From an uncultured Roseburia sp. (GTDB lineage Bacteria; Bacillota; Clostridia; Lachnospirales; Lachnospiraceae), in assembly GCA_945787015.1 (NCBI GenBank), contig CALZGM010000004.1, forward strand, positions 62,001 through 126,000: a stretch of 64,000 nt of DNA, in the 5' to 3' direction. Made by a program: the position numbers and the translations under genes. Positions 35,621 through 44,790 of the stretch are shown here, in pieces (positions within the stretch are counted from its first letter, which is position 1; the number at the start of each line of letters is the position of its first letter). The notes beneath the pieces are model-generated. The model ran no database searches. It was not told the DNA's origin and saw nothing but the letters and a program-made list of their open reading frames with translations.

Positions 35621-36259
35621 TTAATTTTTTGTAAAAGCAGCTAATTGACTGCGCATGTTATCAATATTTTCTTCATTACGTGAAACACGATAGTGCTCAT
35701 TTGTTACAATACTGTGGAATTGTTCCACACATTCCTCTAAATCATCATTAATGATCAAATAATCGTATTTTTCAATTCCTTCCGCTTCCTGTACTGCGCG
35801 GGAGAGTCTGGACTCAATCACGTCCATTGTCTCAGTTCCTCGTCCGATAAGACGATTCTTTAACTCTTCTGCACTTGGCGGTGTCATGAATAATAAAAGT
35901 GTATCAGGGAATTTCTCTTTTATTTTTAAAGCTCCCTGAATCTCAATTTCCAGGATGACATCTTTTCCGGCATTCAACTGTTCTTCCACATAAGCTTTCG
36001 GTGTACCATAATAATTTGATACATATTGAGCATATTCTATCAGTTCATTATTTGCAATCATTGCTTCAAATTCTTCCCTGGTTTTAAAAAAATATTCGAC
36101 TCCATCCGTCTCGCCCGGTCTTGGTGCACGTGTGGTCGCAGAAATGGATAAAGCATACCGGTCAGAATATTGTTTCATGATTTCTTTCATAACAGTTCCT
36201 TTACCCGAACCCGAAAATCCGGAAAGAACTAATAAAATCCCTTTATTCTTTTGCATCAT
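35621..36259 (-). CDS. gmk: Guanylate kinase
   Basis: Phosphorylates GMP to GDP; also a target of (p)ppGpp in Firmicutes. P-loop GFSGSGKGTVMKE, the GMP-binding region SATTRAPRPGETDGVEYFF and the lid region are present in 212 aa. Its start overlaps remA by 17 nt. Either of the first two Met codons may be used. Confidence 0.96.
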   Translation of the reverse strand: MMQKNKGILLVLSGFSGSGKGTVMKEIMKQYSDRYALSISATTRAPRPGETDGVEYFFKTREEFEAMIANNELIEYAQYVSNYYGTPKAYVEEQLNAGKDVILEIEIQGALKIKEKFPDTLLLFMTPPSAEELKNRLIGRGTETMDVIESRLSRAVQEAEGIEKYDYLIINDDLEECVEQFHSIVTNEHYRVSRNEENIDNMRSQLAAFTKN

Positions 36260-36512
36260 CTTCTACCTCGCTTACATTTCCGTTAAAACGTCCGGCTAAA
36301 GTCTCCGGCTGTAACGCGGATAATATGATTTTATTATTTTCGGTAAAAATTACACTTTTGGTTCTGCGTCCTTGTGTAGCATCAATCAGCGTATCGGAGT
36401 CTTTTCCTTTTGCTATCATACGTTTGGCAGGAGCAGAATCGGAAGAGATGATACTGACAATTTTGTCTGTATTCACCATATTTCCAAAACCGATATTCAT
36501 TAATTTTGCCAT
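36243..36512 (-). CDS. remA: RemA/DUF370 DNA-binding regulator
   Basis: Small protein of the RemA (YlzA, DUF370) family, which in B. subtilis binds DNA and activates extracellular-matrix genes. The 89-aa product starts MAKLMNIGFGNMVNTDKIVS and contains PAKRMIAKGKDSDTLIDATQGR with KSVIFTENN, nearly invariant in the family. It lies between yicC and gmk as in many Firmicutes; whether it controls matrix genes here is unknown. Confidence 0.93.
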   Translation of the reverse strand: MAKLMNIGFGNMVNTDKIVSIISSDSAPAKRMIAKGKDSDTLIDATQGRRTKSVIFTENNKIILSALQPETLAGRFNGNVSEVEDDAKE

Positions 36513-36523
36513 ATATTCCTCTG

Positions 36524-37402
36524 TTATTCAATATTCTGAATCTGTTCACGTACTTTTTCGATATCTGTTTTCAAGTTAATACCTGTATCAGAAATCTCTA
36601 AGTCATTTGCCTTAGAAAGGATGGTATTCGCTTCGCGATTCATTTCCTGAGCAATGAAATCAAGCTTACGTCCAATACTGCCACCGACTTCTAAAGCAGC
36701 TTTTGTACTCTTAATATGGCTTCTTAAACGAACAGTCTCCTCATCTACACAAATCTTATCAGCAAAGATGGTCACTTCTGTAGCGATTCTGGAATCATCA
36801 ATCTGCTTATCACCTAATAATTCCTTGACTTTATTCTCTAAGCGTTCTCTGTAATCTTTCATGATGATTGGTGAACGTTCTTCAATAAAGTCCACATAAG
36901 AAAGCATATTATCAAGCTTCACAAAAAGATCTGTCTTTAAATGTTCCCCTTCTGTGATACGGCTTTCCACGAACTGCTCACATGCACCTCGAATTGCTTT
37001 TTCAAGACCTGCCCAAAGTTCCTGTTCATCAACTTCCACCTGCTCCATAGTAAAGACATCAGGATAGCGTGACAAGGTGCTGACACGAATATCATCATCC
37101 AATCCAAACTTCTCTGCCATTTCTTTTAAATGAGCCAGATATTCACCTGCTAATTCTTCATTGTATTTCAATGAAAAACGTTCTTCTGAAAAATCCTCAT
37201 AAGTGATGTAAAGATCAACTTTTCCTCGCTCCATATACTCCTTTAATAACGTACGAATGGTACTTTCAAAGAAGTTTAAAGATTTTGGCATCTTGATATT
37301 TACATCCAGATAACGATGGTTTACAGACTTTATCTCAACCGTATATTTTCGATTGCCCTCTGTCACCTCGCACCGGCCAAAACCAGTCATGCTTTTAATC
37401 AT
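36524..37402 (-). CDS. YicC-family endoribonuclease (YloC)
   Basis: YicC/YloC family protein (292 aa), a family shown to have endoribonuclease activity. The N-terminus MIKSMTGFGRCEV and the C-terminal KLDFIAQEMNREANTILSKAND are the two signature regions. It is first in the operon with remA-gmk-rpoZ and onward, 85 nt downstream of the predicted transcription start. Confidence 0.92.
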   Translation of the reverse strand: MIKSMTGFGRCEVTEGNRKYTVEIKSVNHRYLDVNIKMPKSLNFFESTIRTLLKEYMERGKVDLYITYEDFSEERFSLKYNEELAGEYLAHLKEMAEKFGLDDDIRVSTLSRYPDVFTMEQVEVDEQELWAGLEKAIRGACEQFVESRITEGEHLKTDLFVKLDNMLSYVDFIEERSPIIMKDYRERLENKVKELLGDKQIDDSRIATEVTIFADKICVDEETVRLRSHIKSTKAALEVGGSIGRKLDFIAQEMNREANTILSKANDLEISDTGINLKTDIEKVREQIQNIE

Positions 37403-37493
37403 AGTAATTCTCCTAACCCGAAACTGTTCTGATTCGGTAATGAAATCCTCGCATCTCTTTTTCCATCAAATAACTGTATGCATAGGTAAATTT

Positions 37494-37522
37494 ATTATAA
37501 AGCGAAAGTTATGGGAAGTCAA
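37494..37522 (-). promoter_or_regulatory. Sigma-A promoter of the yicC-remA-gmk operon
   Basis: On the minus strand TTGACT (37522-37517) and TATAAT (37499-37494) are spaced by 17 nt; one mismatch in total from consensus. Confidence 0.87.
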
Positions 37523-37606
37523 TCTTTTTCCGCGTATAATTGAGTCTACAATAAGATACATAATCTTCTATTTTCTGCAAATACTCCTAAAAAAGGAGGA
37601 CTGCTT

Positions 37607-38041
37607 ATGACGAGCAAAGATACTGTAAAACTATTAGAAGAATGTAATTCCGGTGTACAAATGGCTGTTTTTTCCATGGAAGAGATTTTAGAAGATGTTA
37701 AAGATTCTGATTTTAGAAAGATACTCATAGATTCGATTTCTGCCCACAGAAAACTCGGTGATGAAACCCACTCCTATCTTTCTAAATGTGGATGCGAAGC
37801 AAATGACCCAAATCCGGTTGCAAAAGGAATGTCCTGGATGAAAACCAATACAAAAATGCTGTTTAATAACAGTGACAAAAACTGCGCGTATTTAATTACA
37901 GAAGGCTGCAACATGGGCATCAAGACTCTCTATCGTTATCTGAATGAATATAAGGAAGCTGATGATAAGGCCAAAAATCTCACAGAAGCTATTATTCGAG
38001 AGGAAGAAAGCCTAAGACAGAATATCAGATGTTTTTTATAA
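37607..38041 (+). CDS. Helical protein of unknown function (possible ferritin-like/DUF2383 relative)
   Basis: A 144-aa protein with an all-helical pattern (KDTVKLLEECNSGVQMAVFS, KILIDSISAHRKLGDETHSY) resembling four-helix proteins of the DUF2383/ferritin-like type found in Lachnospiraceae, but without a complete di-iron motif. No signal peptide or membrane segment is seen. The ribosome binding site AAGGAGG lies 8 nt before the ATG. It diverges from yicC and converges on the M56 gene. Confidence 0.7.
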   Translation: MTSKDTVKLLEECNSGVQMAVFSMEEILEDVKDSDFRKILIDSISAHRKLGDETHSYLSKCGCEANDPNPVAKGMSWMKTNTKMLFNNSDKNCAYLITEGCNMGIKTLYRYLNEYKEADDKAKNLTEAIIREEESLRQNIRCFL

Positions 38042-38048
38042 GAGAAAG

Positions 38049-38076
38049 CCCGCTCATTTTAACAATAATGAGCGGG
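38049..38076. terminator. Terminator between the convergent helical-protein and M56 genes
   Basis: A perfect 10-bp stem, CCCGCTCATT / AATGAGCGGG, with an 8-nt loop. On the minus strand it is followed by CTTTCTCTT, so it mainly ends the M56 transcript. Confidence 0.75.
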
Positions 38077-38085
38077 TGATTCATC

Positions 38086-41000
38086 CTAATCTTTATATAC
38101 AACGTAATCATATGGTATCCAAATACCATTTTCACTATAAGGTCTGCATACACTAATTTCGATGCTTCCATCCGGAAAAGTAATTTTAATGCTACGAGAA
38201 TCTACGTCACCACTTGTTTCCACTTCCGTTGGCAGATTCCCTTTGTTTCCAATATTAAGCAAATAATAGGCTGCTAATGCAGGATCAAAAAGGTCCTTGT
38301 AAAGGTTATTACTTGATAATAATGCATTTTTCTCTAATTGCTCACCAAGAGAATTTACTTCACAATAATTCATAGGTGTCTCCCTAATTCCCATTGGATA
38401 AGCTAATAAAAAATCTTCTAACGTAGTGATATTGTCATAGCATACAATGCTTTCTTTACTAACAATATATTCATCATTCGTCGGTGTAAATGTTAGCTGT
38501 TCTCTCCATACATAGATATGAGGATCTGAAGTCCATGTATAATAAAGGATATCAACGGTATGATTTATGTCATCTTGTGAAACGATTGTATAAGGAATAA
38601 TATCATCTGACCAAGGTATAAACATCGGGCTTGAGCCAAGGCTAAATCTAACATTATCGCCAAAACGCTCTAGCACTCCCTCTTTTTGAAACTGTTCGAT
38701 TACCTCCCCACTTGCCATGGAAATAATGGTCTGTCCATCTCCATTGCTAAAGGCTAGTGCCCATTTTTTCGCAGTTTCGGTTGCAATGTCATCTTTTTTA
38801 TTCTCTTCTTCAAACGTATGTAGCTCATAATTTTTCACAATCCAACCTTCTGTGTCATCCCAATCGAAGATAAAGCGCACAAATCCAAGTCCATAGTTGA
38901 CACCAAGCTCACCATAAAAATACTCATCTGCCATGAGATAATCCCTTCCATCCTCTTTTATTACATGCAGATTATAAAAACCACGGCAGTTTGCTCCGGC
39001 TTCTCCTCCGGGATACGGTTGCACTAAATAATTTCCGTCTACATCCCTATAGTAATCCTTTTTTATTACATCTGTTCTTCCAAGTGCAGGACAGACAATT
39101 TCGTATTCATTTTCTCCTTTACCAAACCAGACATTGATATAAAAACCGGCATCGCCCCACTCTTTTTCTAATCCTGAAAAATCTCCCGGAAGTTCCATTG
39201 GTGTAAAACTGTGGTTTTCATACTTTAAAATTCCTTTATGATACGAACCTGAACCGCCATTTCCGCCTGTATTTCCGCTATAAATCAGTTCTGTATTTCC
39301 ATCATGGTCAATATCACCGGACAAAATATCTACTCCCCAGAATTTTTCAGAAAATGTAATCTGATAGATCGGATCTTCATTCATAAAAATAAGCAGGCTC
39401 GATTTTGCTTCATTAGAATCGTAGACATGAACGATAAAATCCTTACTGCCGGAATTATCAAAATCCTGATAAAAACAGTCTAAAACGACGAAATCATTCC
39501 CCCGATAGCTGATTCCTTCTTCTATTAATTTCTGCTCATAGCTGTTTAGCACTACCCAAGAAATTCCTGTCTTTTCAGCTTCGTTTTGCAAAAGAGAATC
39601 CTTTATATTTGCATTAATAGTTGTGCTATAGGCATCATAAATCGTATTAGTCTGCCTCGTTTCATGTTCGTCCAATAATTCCAACAGTTCTGCCACTTTT
39701 TCTGACGAGGTACCAAAATCTTTTATATTTTCAATTTTAAGAATTTCCTGAAGATCTGTTGCATTGACATAATAAGTATAGAGCATATCATTCTCAGTAA
39801 ATTCCCAACGGAATTCCTCACAGTTTCCTACCAACGCCAGAAATAAGGAAGCCGCCTTCCACATAGCAGTGTCATTCGGTTTTTCAGTAAAACTTATGGT
39901 AATCCAATATGGTTCCTCATAGGTCTGTAATTCTGTACCGGCGCTATTTTTTATACCATACTGTTCCCATAAAAGAGACAGAAGCTTTTCATCCGCTGAA
40001 ATGTCACCGATATACTGATTCTTCGCTTCATATAGTGTTTCTGCAAATGCAAGCAAATTTTCTTCCCTTATTTCAGTATTAGATTCCGGTAACTCTTTTT
40101 TAGCATCCGTTAAACAACTGACTGTAACAAGAATGCTTACCGCAAACACTGCCACTATTCCCCAGAAAGTAGGCTTTTTATAATTTAAAATCTGTTTAAT
40201 TCTGCTCTTTACATCATTTTCACCAAAAGAAAGCGGCGCCGGCAGCGGATAACGCCTGTTACCTGCGAAGCTTAATAGTAGTGTACTGTAAGCTTTTCGT
40301 TCTTCTATTCCAATTTCCTTTAGCACCTCTTCATCACAACTCATTTCCATATCTTGGCTCATCAGGTAAAAAGCAATCCATACCAGTGGATGGAACCAAT
40401 AAATTGCAAGCAATAAAAAAGCCAGAATCTTAATCAGATAATCACGACGTTTGATATGGTAACGTTCATGCAGTAAAATGTAATCCTGTTCCTGCTCATT
40501 CAAATGGTATGGCATGTAAATGATAGGTTTCATTATACCAAAGACAAAAGGGGATGCAATTTGGTCACATTCCATGAATCCATTCGGATTTTTGGTTGCA
40601 AAACGAAGTTTATGTTTTAATAATCCATAAGATACAATGCCGTATCCAAGCATAATTACCATTCCCACTATCCAAATGATAGGGAGTCCATAACTTGCAA
40701 AATTAGAAGATATACTTCGACTTTCAGTGATAAGGGCATCCACAGATACATAATCAGAGATATTCGATGGCAGTCTTTCTTCTTTGTTAACAAAATTACT
40801 TTCCATCATGCTATCCGAATGCGATATATTCGCGTCAGGTAATTGATTGTCATAATTGTTTTCTTCATGAAAAAGAGGTACTTCCTGTATTTCTTTTTCT
40901 ACCATTTCAGTTCTGTTAACAGCATCAGCCTGTATCCAGTTAAAAATACTCACACTCGATGGAAATAAAACAGGGAAAAATAAACGTACTGCAACGACCA

Positions 41001-41160
41001 GCCATAGCAGATAACAAGCCCTTGTTGAATATTTTTTTATGAATAGGCGACAAACAATGATAAGTAAAATGACAAAGGTCGCCTGCCATGCCATTTCCTG
41101 TATGCTATTCCAAATTGTTTGTATCCCTTCAAACAGAATTCTTAAATCAATCATCTTCAT
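38086..41160 (-). CDS. BlaR1-like M56-family membrane metalloprotease, large form
   Basis: A 1024-aa membrane protease of the M56 (BlaR1/MecR1) family. The N-terminal part has about four membrane segments around the zinc motif HERYH (residues 231-235), with EMSCDEEVLK nearby as the family's third ligand. The long C-terminal region has DFDNSGSKDF and DIDHDGNTELIYSG repeats, FG-GAP or EF-like in style, and no penicillin-binding SxxK, KTG set. It is therefore not a beta-lactam sensor. The start ATG (41160) has GAGG 6 nt upstream; the frame runs to a TTG at 41172. It is third behind blaI and a paralogous, frameshifted copy. Confidence 0.86.
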   Translation of the reverse strand: MKMIDLRILFEGIQTIWNSIQEMAWQATFVILLIIVCRLFIKKYSTRACYLLWLVVAVRLFFPVLFPSSVSIFNWIQADAVNRTEMVEKEIQEVPLFHEENNYDNQLPDANISHSDSMMESNFVNKEERLPSNISDYVSVDALITESRSISSNFASYGLPIIWIVGMVIMLGYGIVSYGLLKHKLRFATKNPNGFMECDQIASPFVFGIMKPIIYMPYHLNEQEQDYILLHERYHIKRRDYLIKILAFLLLAIYWFHPLVWIAFYLMSQDMEMSCDEEVLKEIGIEERKAYSTLLLSFAGNRRYPLPAPLSFGENDVKSRIKQILNYKKPTFWGIVAVFAVSILVTVSCLTDAKKELPESNTEIREENLLAFAETLYEAKNQYIGDISADEKLLSLLWEQYGIKNSAGTELQTYEEPYWITISFTEKPNDTAMWKAASLFLALVGNCEEFRWEFTENDMLYTYYVNATDLQEILKIENIKDFGTSSEKVAELLELLDEHETRQTNTIYDAYSTTINANIKDSLLQNEAEKTGISWVVLNSYEQKLIEEGISYRGNDFVVLDCFYQDFDNSGSKDFIVHVYDSNEAKSSLLIFMNEDPIYQITFSEKFWGVDILSGDIDHDGNTELIYSGNTGGNGGSGSYHKGILKYENHSFTPMELPGDFSGLEKEWGDAGFYINVWFGKGENEYEIVCPALGRTDVIKKDYYRDVDGNYLVQPYPGGEAGANCRGFYNLHVIKEDGRDYLMADEYFYGELGVNYGLGFVRFIFDWDDTEGWIVKNYELHTFEEENKKDDIATETAKKWALAFSNGDGQTIISMASGEVIEQFQKEGVLERFGDNVRFSLGSSPMFIPWSDDIIPYTIVSQDDINHTVDILYYTWTSDPHIYVWREQLTFTPTNDEYIVSKESIVCYDNITTLEDFLLAYPMGIRETPMNYCEVNSLGEQLEKNALLSSNNLYKDLFDPALAAYYLLNIGNKGNLPTEVETSGDVDSRSIKITFPDGSIEISVCRPYSENGIWIPYDYVVYKD

Positions 41161-41177
41161 TTGATACCTCAAAAAAT

Positions 41178-42503
41178 TTAATTAGCCATTTCTACCCTGA
41201 TTCCGTTTAACGCGTTATCTGCGCTAAAATCAACCCTTAGAAAAGCAAAAGGCTTCCCATCTTTATATGCCATAAAAACCATTCCAACAGGTGGAATATC
41301 TTCTGCTTCTGAAACCATTGCGCTATAAATTGTTACGTCATATATTTCTTGTGAAGCATTGAATAAATAACATAGGTTTGATTCATGGAATGAGTTTGCC
41401 GCATAGTCCTTTAATAATGCATATTCCTCTTTGCATTCATAAAGGTCTTTTGTTATTACGTTAATCGTTCTTAAACCATTCTCATCTTGTATATAGAAAT
41501 TATCACCTATCATATAGCAATTATCATACCACTCGAAAGAACCCTGATAAGAAGTAATTTGGTAATTATCCGGATTATTTGGTGAAAACGTAACCATAAG
41601 AAGTCCGGGTTCGCGCGTACTGCTTCCATCTGCATTTACATCAAAATCATTCAAGAAAATATAAATATCATCGTACTTATTATAACTATGATAAATACCC
41701 ATTATCTCCCATTCATAAGTCTTAGATGCTTCCAGTTCATTACTAAGGTCTATAGAATAGACTTCATTCTCTATGGAAAGTGTAAGGGTTTGATTTTCAT
41801 AGCTGCCCTTAAGGTTTTTATTTGCATCGCTTAAGTGCCAGTCGTCGTCATAAACAGGCTTTTGGCTCATAGTTTCCCAATTATTTTCGTATGAAAACAG
41901 AATGTCATCAAAATACCATGCAACCTGATTCGATATCACATCAAAGGATTCAATTTCCCATTGATTTGAAGAATGATTCCAACTTAGTAAGAACGAAACA
42001 GAGCCAATCGTATCATAACCATGAGCGGAATTAGTCGGTTCAATGCAAAGTTCCTCCAATGCTGACAGATAAATTTTTCCGTCAATATTCACCGGAGTCA
42101 AACCATAAAAACCATAAAATTCATTTCCGACTTTTGTACCGGCTTTTGGATATGATTGAAATAAATCATCTGCTGATTCATATTCAAGAAAGCAACTTTC
42201 CTTGATGAGTGGGCAATATATTTCATACTTATTTTTCTGTTCCGTTGCATATACTTCCAAACCGACTCCGGGATGGTTGTCATCCGTCCATTCCAGATAT
42301 TCATCTGTTGGCAATGGCATTTCTTCAAATGTCTTATTTTTATACTTTAATATTGCATAATAGGCATTGAAACCATAGCCACCGGTTCCACCAAGAATCA
42401 CCCGAAAAAATAAATTCCAAATATCCGTCTTCGTCAATATCCGCAGTCTGTAAGCCACAAAATAACGGCTGCATTGCGAAATCATAAATATACGCCGGAT
42501 CAT
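41178..42503 (-). pseudogene. C-terminal part of the frameshifted second M56 gene
   Basis: The frame encodes the downstream part of the second BlaR1-like protein. From about 42395 it aligns with the intact neighbour: GGTGGYGFNAYYAILKYKNK against GGNGGSGSYHKGILKYENH. The preceding codons up to 42503 are out-of-frame sequence, so the true junction lies near 42393. It contains no membrane segment and would make an ectodomain-like 400-residue product only by internal initiation. It ends in LRVDFSADNALNGIRVEMAN. Confidence 0.82.
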
Positions 42504-44283
42504 CGTTCATATAAATATAGAGACTTGAAACAACACCATCTTCACGCTGGTGATCAATAATTGTAATAGCAAAATCCATTATACCATTCTGATCAAAGTC
42601 CTGATATTGACATCCCGCAACATAACCTTCCGTATCCCTGTAACCGATGCCATCCTCTCGTAATCTATTTTCCCATGTGATTCGCTCTGTAAAATCAAGT
42701 CCTGCCTTTTTTACCTGACGTTCCCAATTAGACGTAGCGACTAAAAAACTCTTATATTCTCCGCTTGCAATAGCAGCATAAGTTCGTTTCTCATCCAGCA
42801 TGTTCCATAATTCCGCAAGCTTTTCATAAGAAACCGCATAGTCCTTTAACGATTTTCCCTCCAGATATTGATTTACAGAATCAACCGTAACGTAGTAAGT
42901 TTTTAACGAATCATATTCATCGTAAAAGGTCCATCGCACTTCTTCTGCATTATCCACAAGAGTCATAAACATGGCAGACGCCTGCCACATGCGATTATCA
43001 TTTGGTTCTTCATCAAATGAGAAAGAAATCCAATATGGCTCCTCATAGGTCTGAATTTCATTTCCGCTAAATCCTGTAACACCAAGCTCCTCTAAAAGCA
43101 ATGACATAATTGTTCTATCTGCATACACATCGCCAATATATGGATTTTTTGCATCATATAATTTCTCTAAAAATGCAAGTACTTCATCCTCTGTCATTTC
43201 TGTTTCCGGTTCTAAATCTTTTGATTTTGCATCGGTCAAACAGCATACTGCTACTAGGATTGTAATCACAACAACTGCTACGATTCCCCAAAAAGTAGGC
43301 TTTTTATAGTTCAAAATTTTTTTGATTCTGCTTTTTACATCATTTTCTCCGAAAGAAAGCGGTGAAGGCAAAGGATAACGCTTATTGCTCGCAAAGCTTA
43401 ATAATAAGCTACTGTATGCCTTCCGGTCTTCTATTCCAAAGTCTTTTAACACCTGTTCGTCACAGCTTGCTTCCATGTCTCTACTCGTCAGATAGAAAGC
43501 AACCCAGACAAGTGGATGGAACCAATAAACAGCCAGTAATGCAAAAGCAAAAAGCTTTACCAGATAGTCTCTTCTTCTGATATGATAACGCTCATGACTT
43601 AAAATAAATTTTTGTTCCTGTACGGACAAATGATATGGCAGATAAATGACAGGTTTTAAAACACCAAAAACAAAGGGCGATGAAATCTTATCACATTCCA
43701 TAAAACCATTTGGATTTTTAGTTGCAAACCGTAGCTTATTTTTTAATAATACATAAGAAACGATGCCATAAATAAGCATAAGATTCATACCTGCAATCCA
43801 TAATATGAAGTCCCAATTCTGTGTTATAACTTTAATAACTGCAGAATTTTCATTTAATGTATTTTTATCTGTTTTCTGTTTATGACTACTATCTTGAAGT
43901 GATGCGTCAGGTTCTATTTGATGAATCTTTGAAATATAAACATTGTCAAGTGATTCTTGTTTTGCAGGATCATTTGAACTGGTTTGATTTTCTTTTATAT
44001 TAATATCAGGTGTATCAACCACTGCTTCTACCGATTCTTTTTCATACATTTGTTCCAACTGTGGTTTTTCCATCCAATTAAAAACGCTAAAACTTGAAGG
44101 AATCATAACCGGAACAAGCAACCTGACGGCAACAATAAGCCATAAAAAATAGCAGGCTTGTTTTGAAATTTTTTGAACAAATACACGGCATGATATAACA
44201 ATTAAAATAACAATACTAATCTGCCATGTCATGTCTTTTATCAAATTCCATATATTATATAATACTTCTGAAACCTCTCCCAT
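42340..44283 (-). CDS. BlaR1-like M56 metalloprotease, N-terminal part (frameshifted gene)
   Basis: Paralogue of the downstream M56 protease; the first 647 residues are in frame. It has N-terminal membrane segments, zinc motif HERYHIRRRDY (His230 to His234) and the C-terminal region up to DIDEDGYLEFIFSGDS. A one-base insertion in the run at 42393-42394 then shifts the frame and adds a short missense tail (WWNRWLWFQCLLCNIKV). The membrane protease half remains intact, but the ectodomain is cut. It is 16 nt after blaI and preceded by GGGAGAG. Confidence 0.85.
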   Translation of the reverse strand: MGEVSEVLYNIWNLIKDMTWQISIVILIVISCRVFVQKISKQACYFLWLIVAVRLLVPVMIPSSFSVFNWMEKPQLEQMYEKESVEAVVDTPDINIKENQTSSNDPAKQESLDNVYISKIHQIEPDASLQDSSHKQKTDKNTLNENSAVIKVITQNWDFILWIAGMNLMLIYGIVSYVLLKNKLRFATKNPNGFMECDKISSPFVFGVLKPVIYLPYHLSVQEQKFILSHERYHIRRRDYLVKLFAFALLAVYWFHPLVWVAFYLTSRDMEASCDEQVLKDFGIEDRKAYSSLLLSFASNKRYPLPSPLSFGENDVKSRIKKILNYKKPTFWGIVAVVVITILVAVCCLTDAKSKDLEPETEMTEDEVLAFLEKLYDAKNPYIGDVYADRTIMSLLLEELGVTGFSGNEIQTYEEPYWISFSFDEEPNDNRMWQASAMFMTLVDNAEEVRWTFYDEYDSLKTYYVTVDSVNQYLEGKSLKDYAVSYEKLAELWNMLDEKRTYAAIASGEYKSFLVATSNWERQVKKAGLDFTERITWENRLREDGIGYRDTEGYVAGCQYQDFDQNGIMDFAITIIDHQREDGVVSSLYIYMNDDPAYIYDFAMQPLFCGLQTADIDEDGYLEFIFSGDSWWNRWLWFQCLLCNIKV

Positions 44284-44299
44284 GGAATTACTCTCCCAT

Positions 44300-44656
44300 T
44301 TATTTCATGTGCGCATCAATCATCTTCTTAATTTCTTCCGCTTCTTCTTCTGTCAGTTTTTTGCTGTTTAAAAAGGCAGCAAGAAATCCCGGTAAAGAAC
44401 CTCCAAAAGTACGTTCCACAAAATAATCAGATTCAACGGCCTGGCAATCCTCTTTCGCTACAAGTACAGAGACAATCGCATTTTCATTCTTGATAAATCC
44501 ACGCTCTGTCAGTTTTTTAATTACTGTGTATGTCGTTGATTTTTTCCATCCTAATTGTTCATTACATAAAGCAACCAATTCCCCGGAATTGATTGGTGCA
44601 TATTCCCAGACAATCGTCATAAATTTATAATCACTGTCACAAAGTTTTAAATCCAT
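44300..44656 (-). CDS. blaI: BlaI/MecI/CopY-family transcriptional repressor
   Basis: Winged-helix repressor of 118 aa that is normally inactivated by proteolysis triggered by its cognate M56 protease. The helix-turn-helix region reads LVALCNEQLGWKKSTTYTVIKKLTERGF and the C-terminal dimerisation region FLAAFLNSKKLTEEEAEEIKKM. The ATG at 44656 has AAAGG 7 nt upstream and was chosen over the ATG at 44671, which has none. It heads the M56 operon, and two dyads in its promoter suggest autoregulation. Confidence 0.92.
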   Translation of the reverse strand: MDLKLCDSDYKFMTIVWEYAPINSGELVALCNEQLGWKKSTTYTVIKKLTERGFIKNENAIVSVLVAKEDCQAVESDYFVERTFGGSLPGFLAAFLNSKKLTEEEAEEIKKMIDAHMK

Positions 44657-44676
44657 AGTTTTGCCTTTCATTTATG

Positions 44677-44692
44677 GTCTATAGTTATCGAC
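44677..44692. promoter_or_regulatory. BlaI operator, promoter-distal dyad
   Basis: GTCTATAGTTATCGAC, an interrupted dyad of GTCTAT and ATCGAC around 4 nt, downstream of the predicted -10 box. It shares its layout with the second dyad 27 bp away. Assignment to BlaI is inference. Confidence 0.6.
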
Positions 44693-44702
44693 TTCTTATT
44701 TA

Positions 44703-44731
44703 AGTCTATAACAATAGACCTCTTGTGTCAA
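44703..44731 (-). promoter_or_regulatory. blaI promoter
   Basis: On the minus strand TTGACA (44731-44726) and TAGACT (44708-44703) are spaced by 17 nt. A perfect dyad overlaps the -10 box and spacer. Confidence 0.78.
44704..44719. promoter_or_regulatory. BlaI operator overlapping the -10 box
   Basis: GTCTATAACAATAGAC, a perfect 6-bp dyad with a 4-nt centre, in the promoter spacer and -10 box. A bound repressor here would block polymerase. Confidence 0.68.
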
Positions 44732-44790
44732 GGGTATTTCGTTAAGAGTTGTATTTTCTCGTATTGGGTAAATTATTTTTCTGATTTGTT

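Noticed and set aside
42098-42328. Minus-strand frame of 76 codons inside the M56 pseudogene
   Set aside because: Out-of-frame shadow of the C-terminal fragment; no start signal.
38086-44656. Beta-lactam resistance module
   Set aside because: The M56 proteins lack a penicillin-binding domain and no beta-lactamase or mecA is adjacent.
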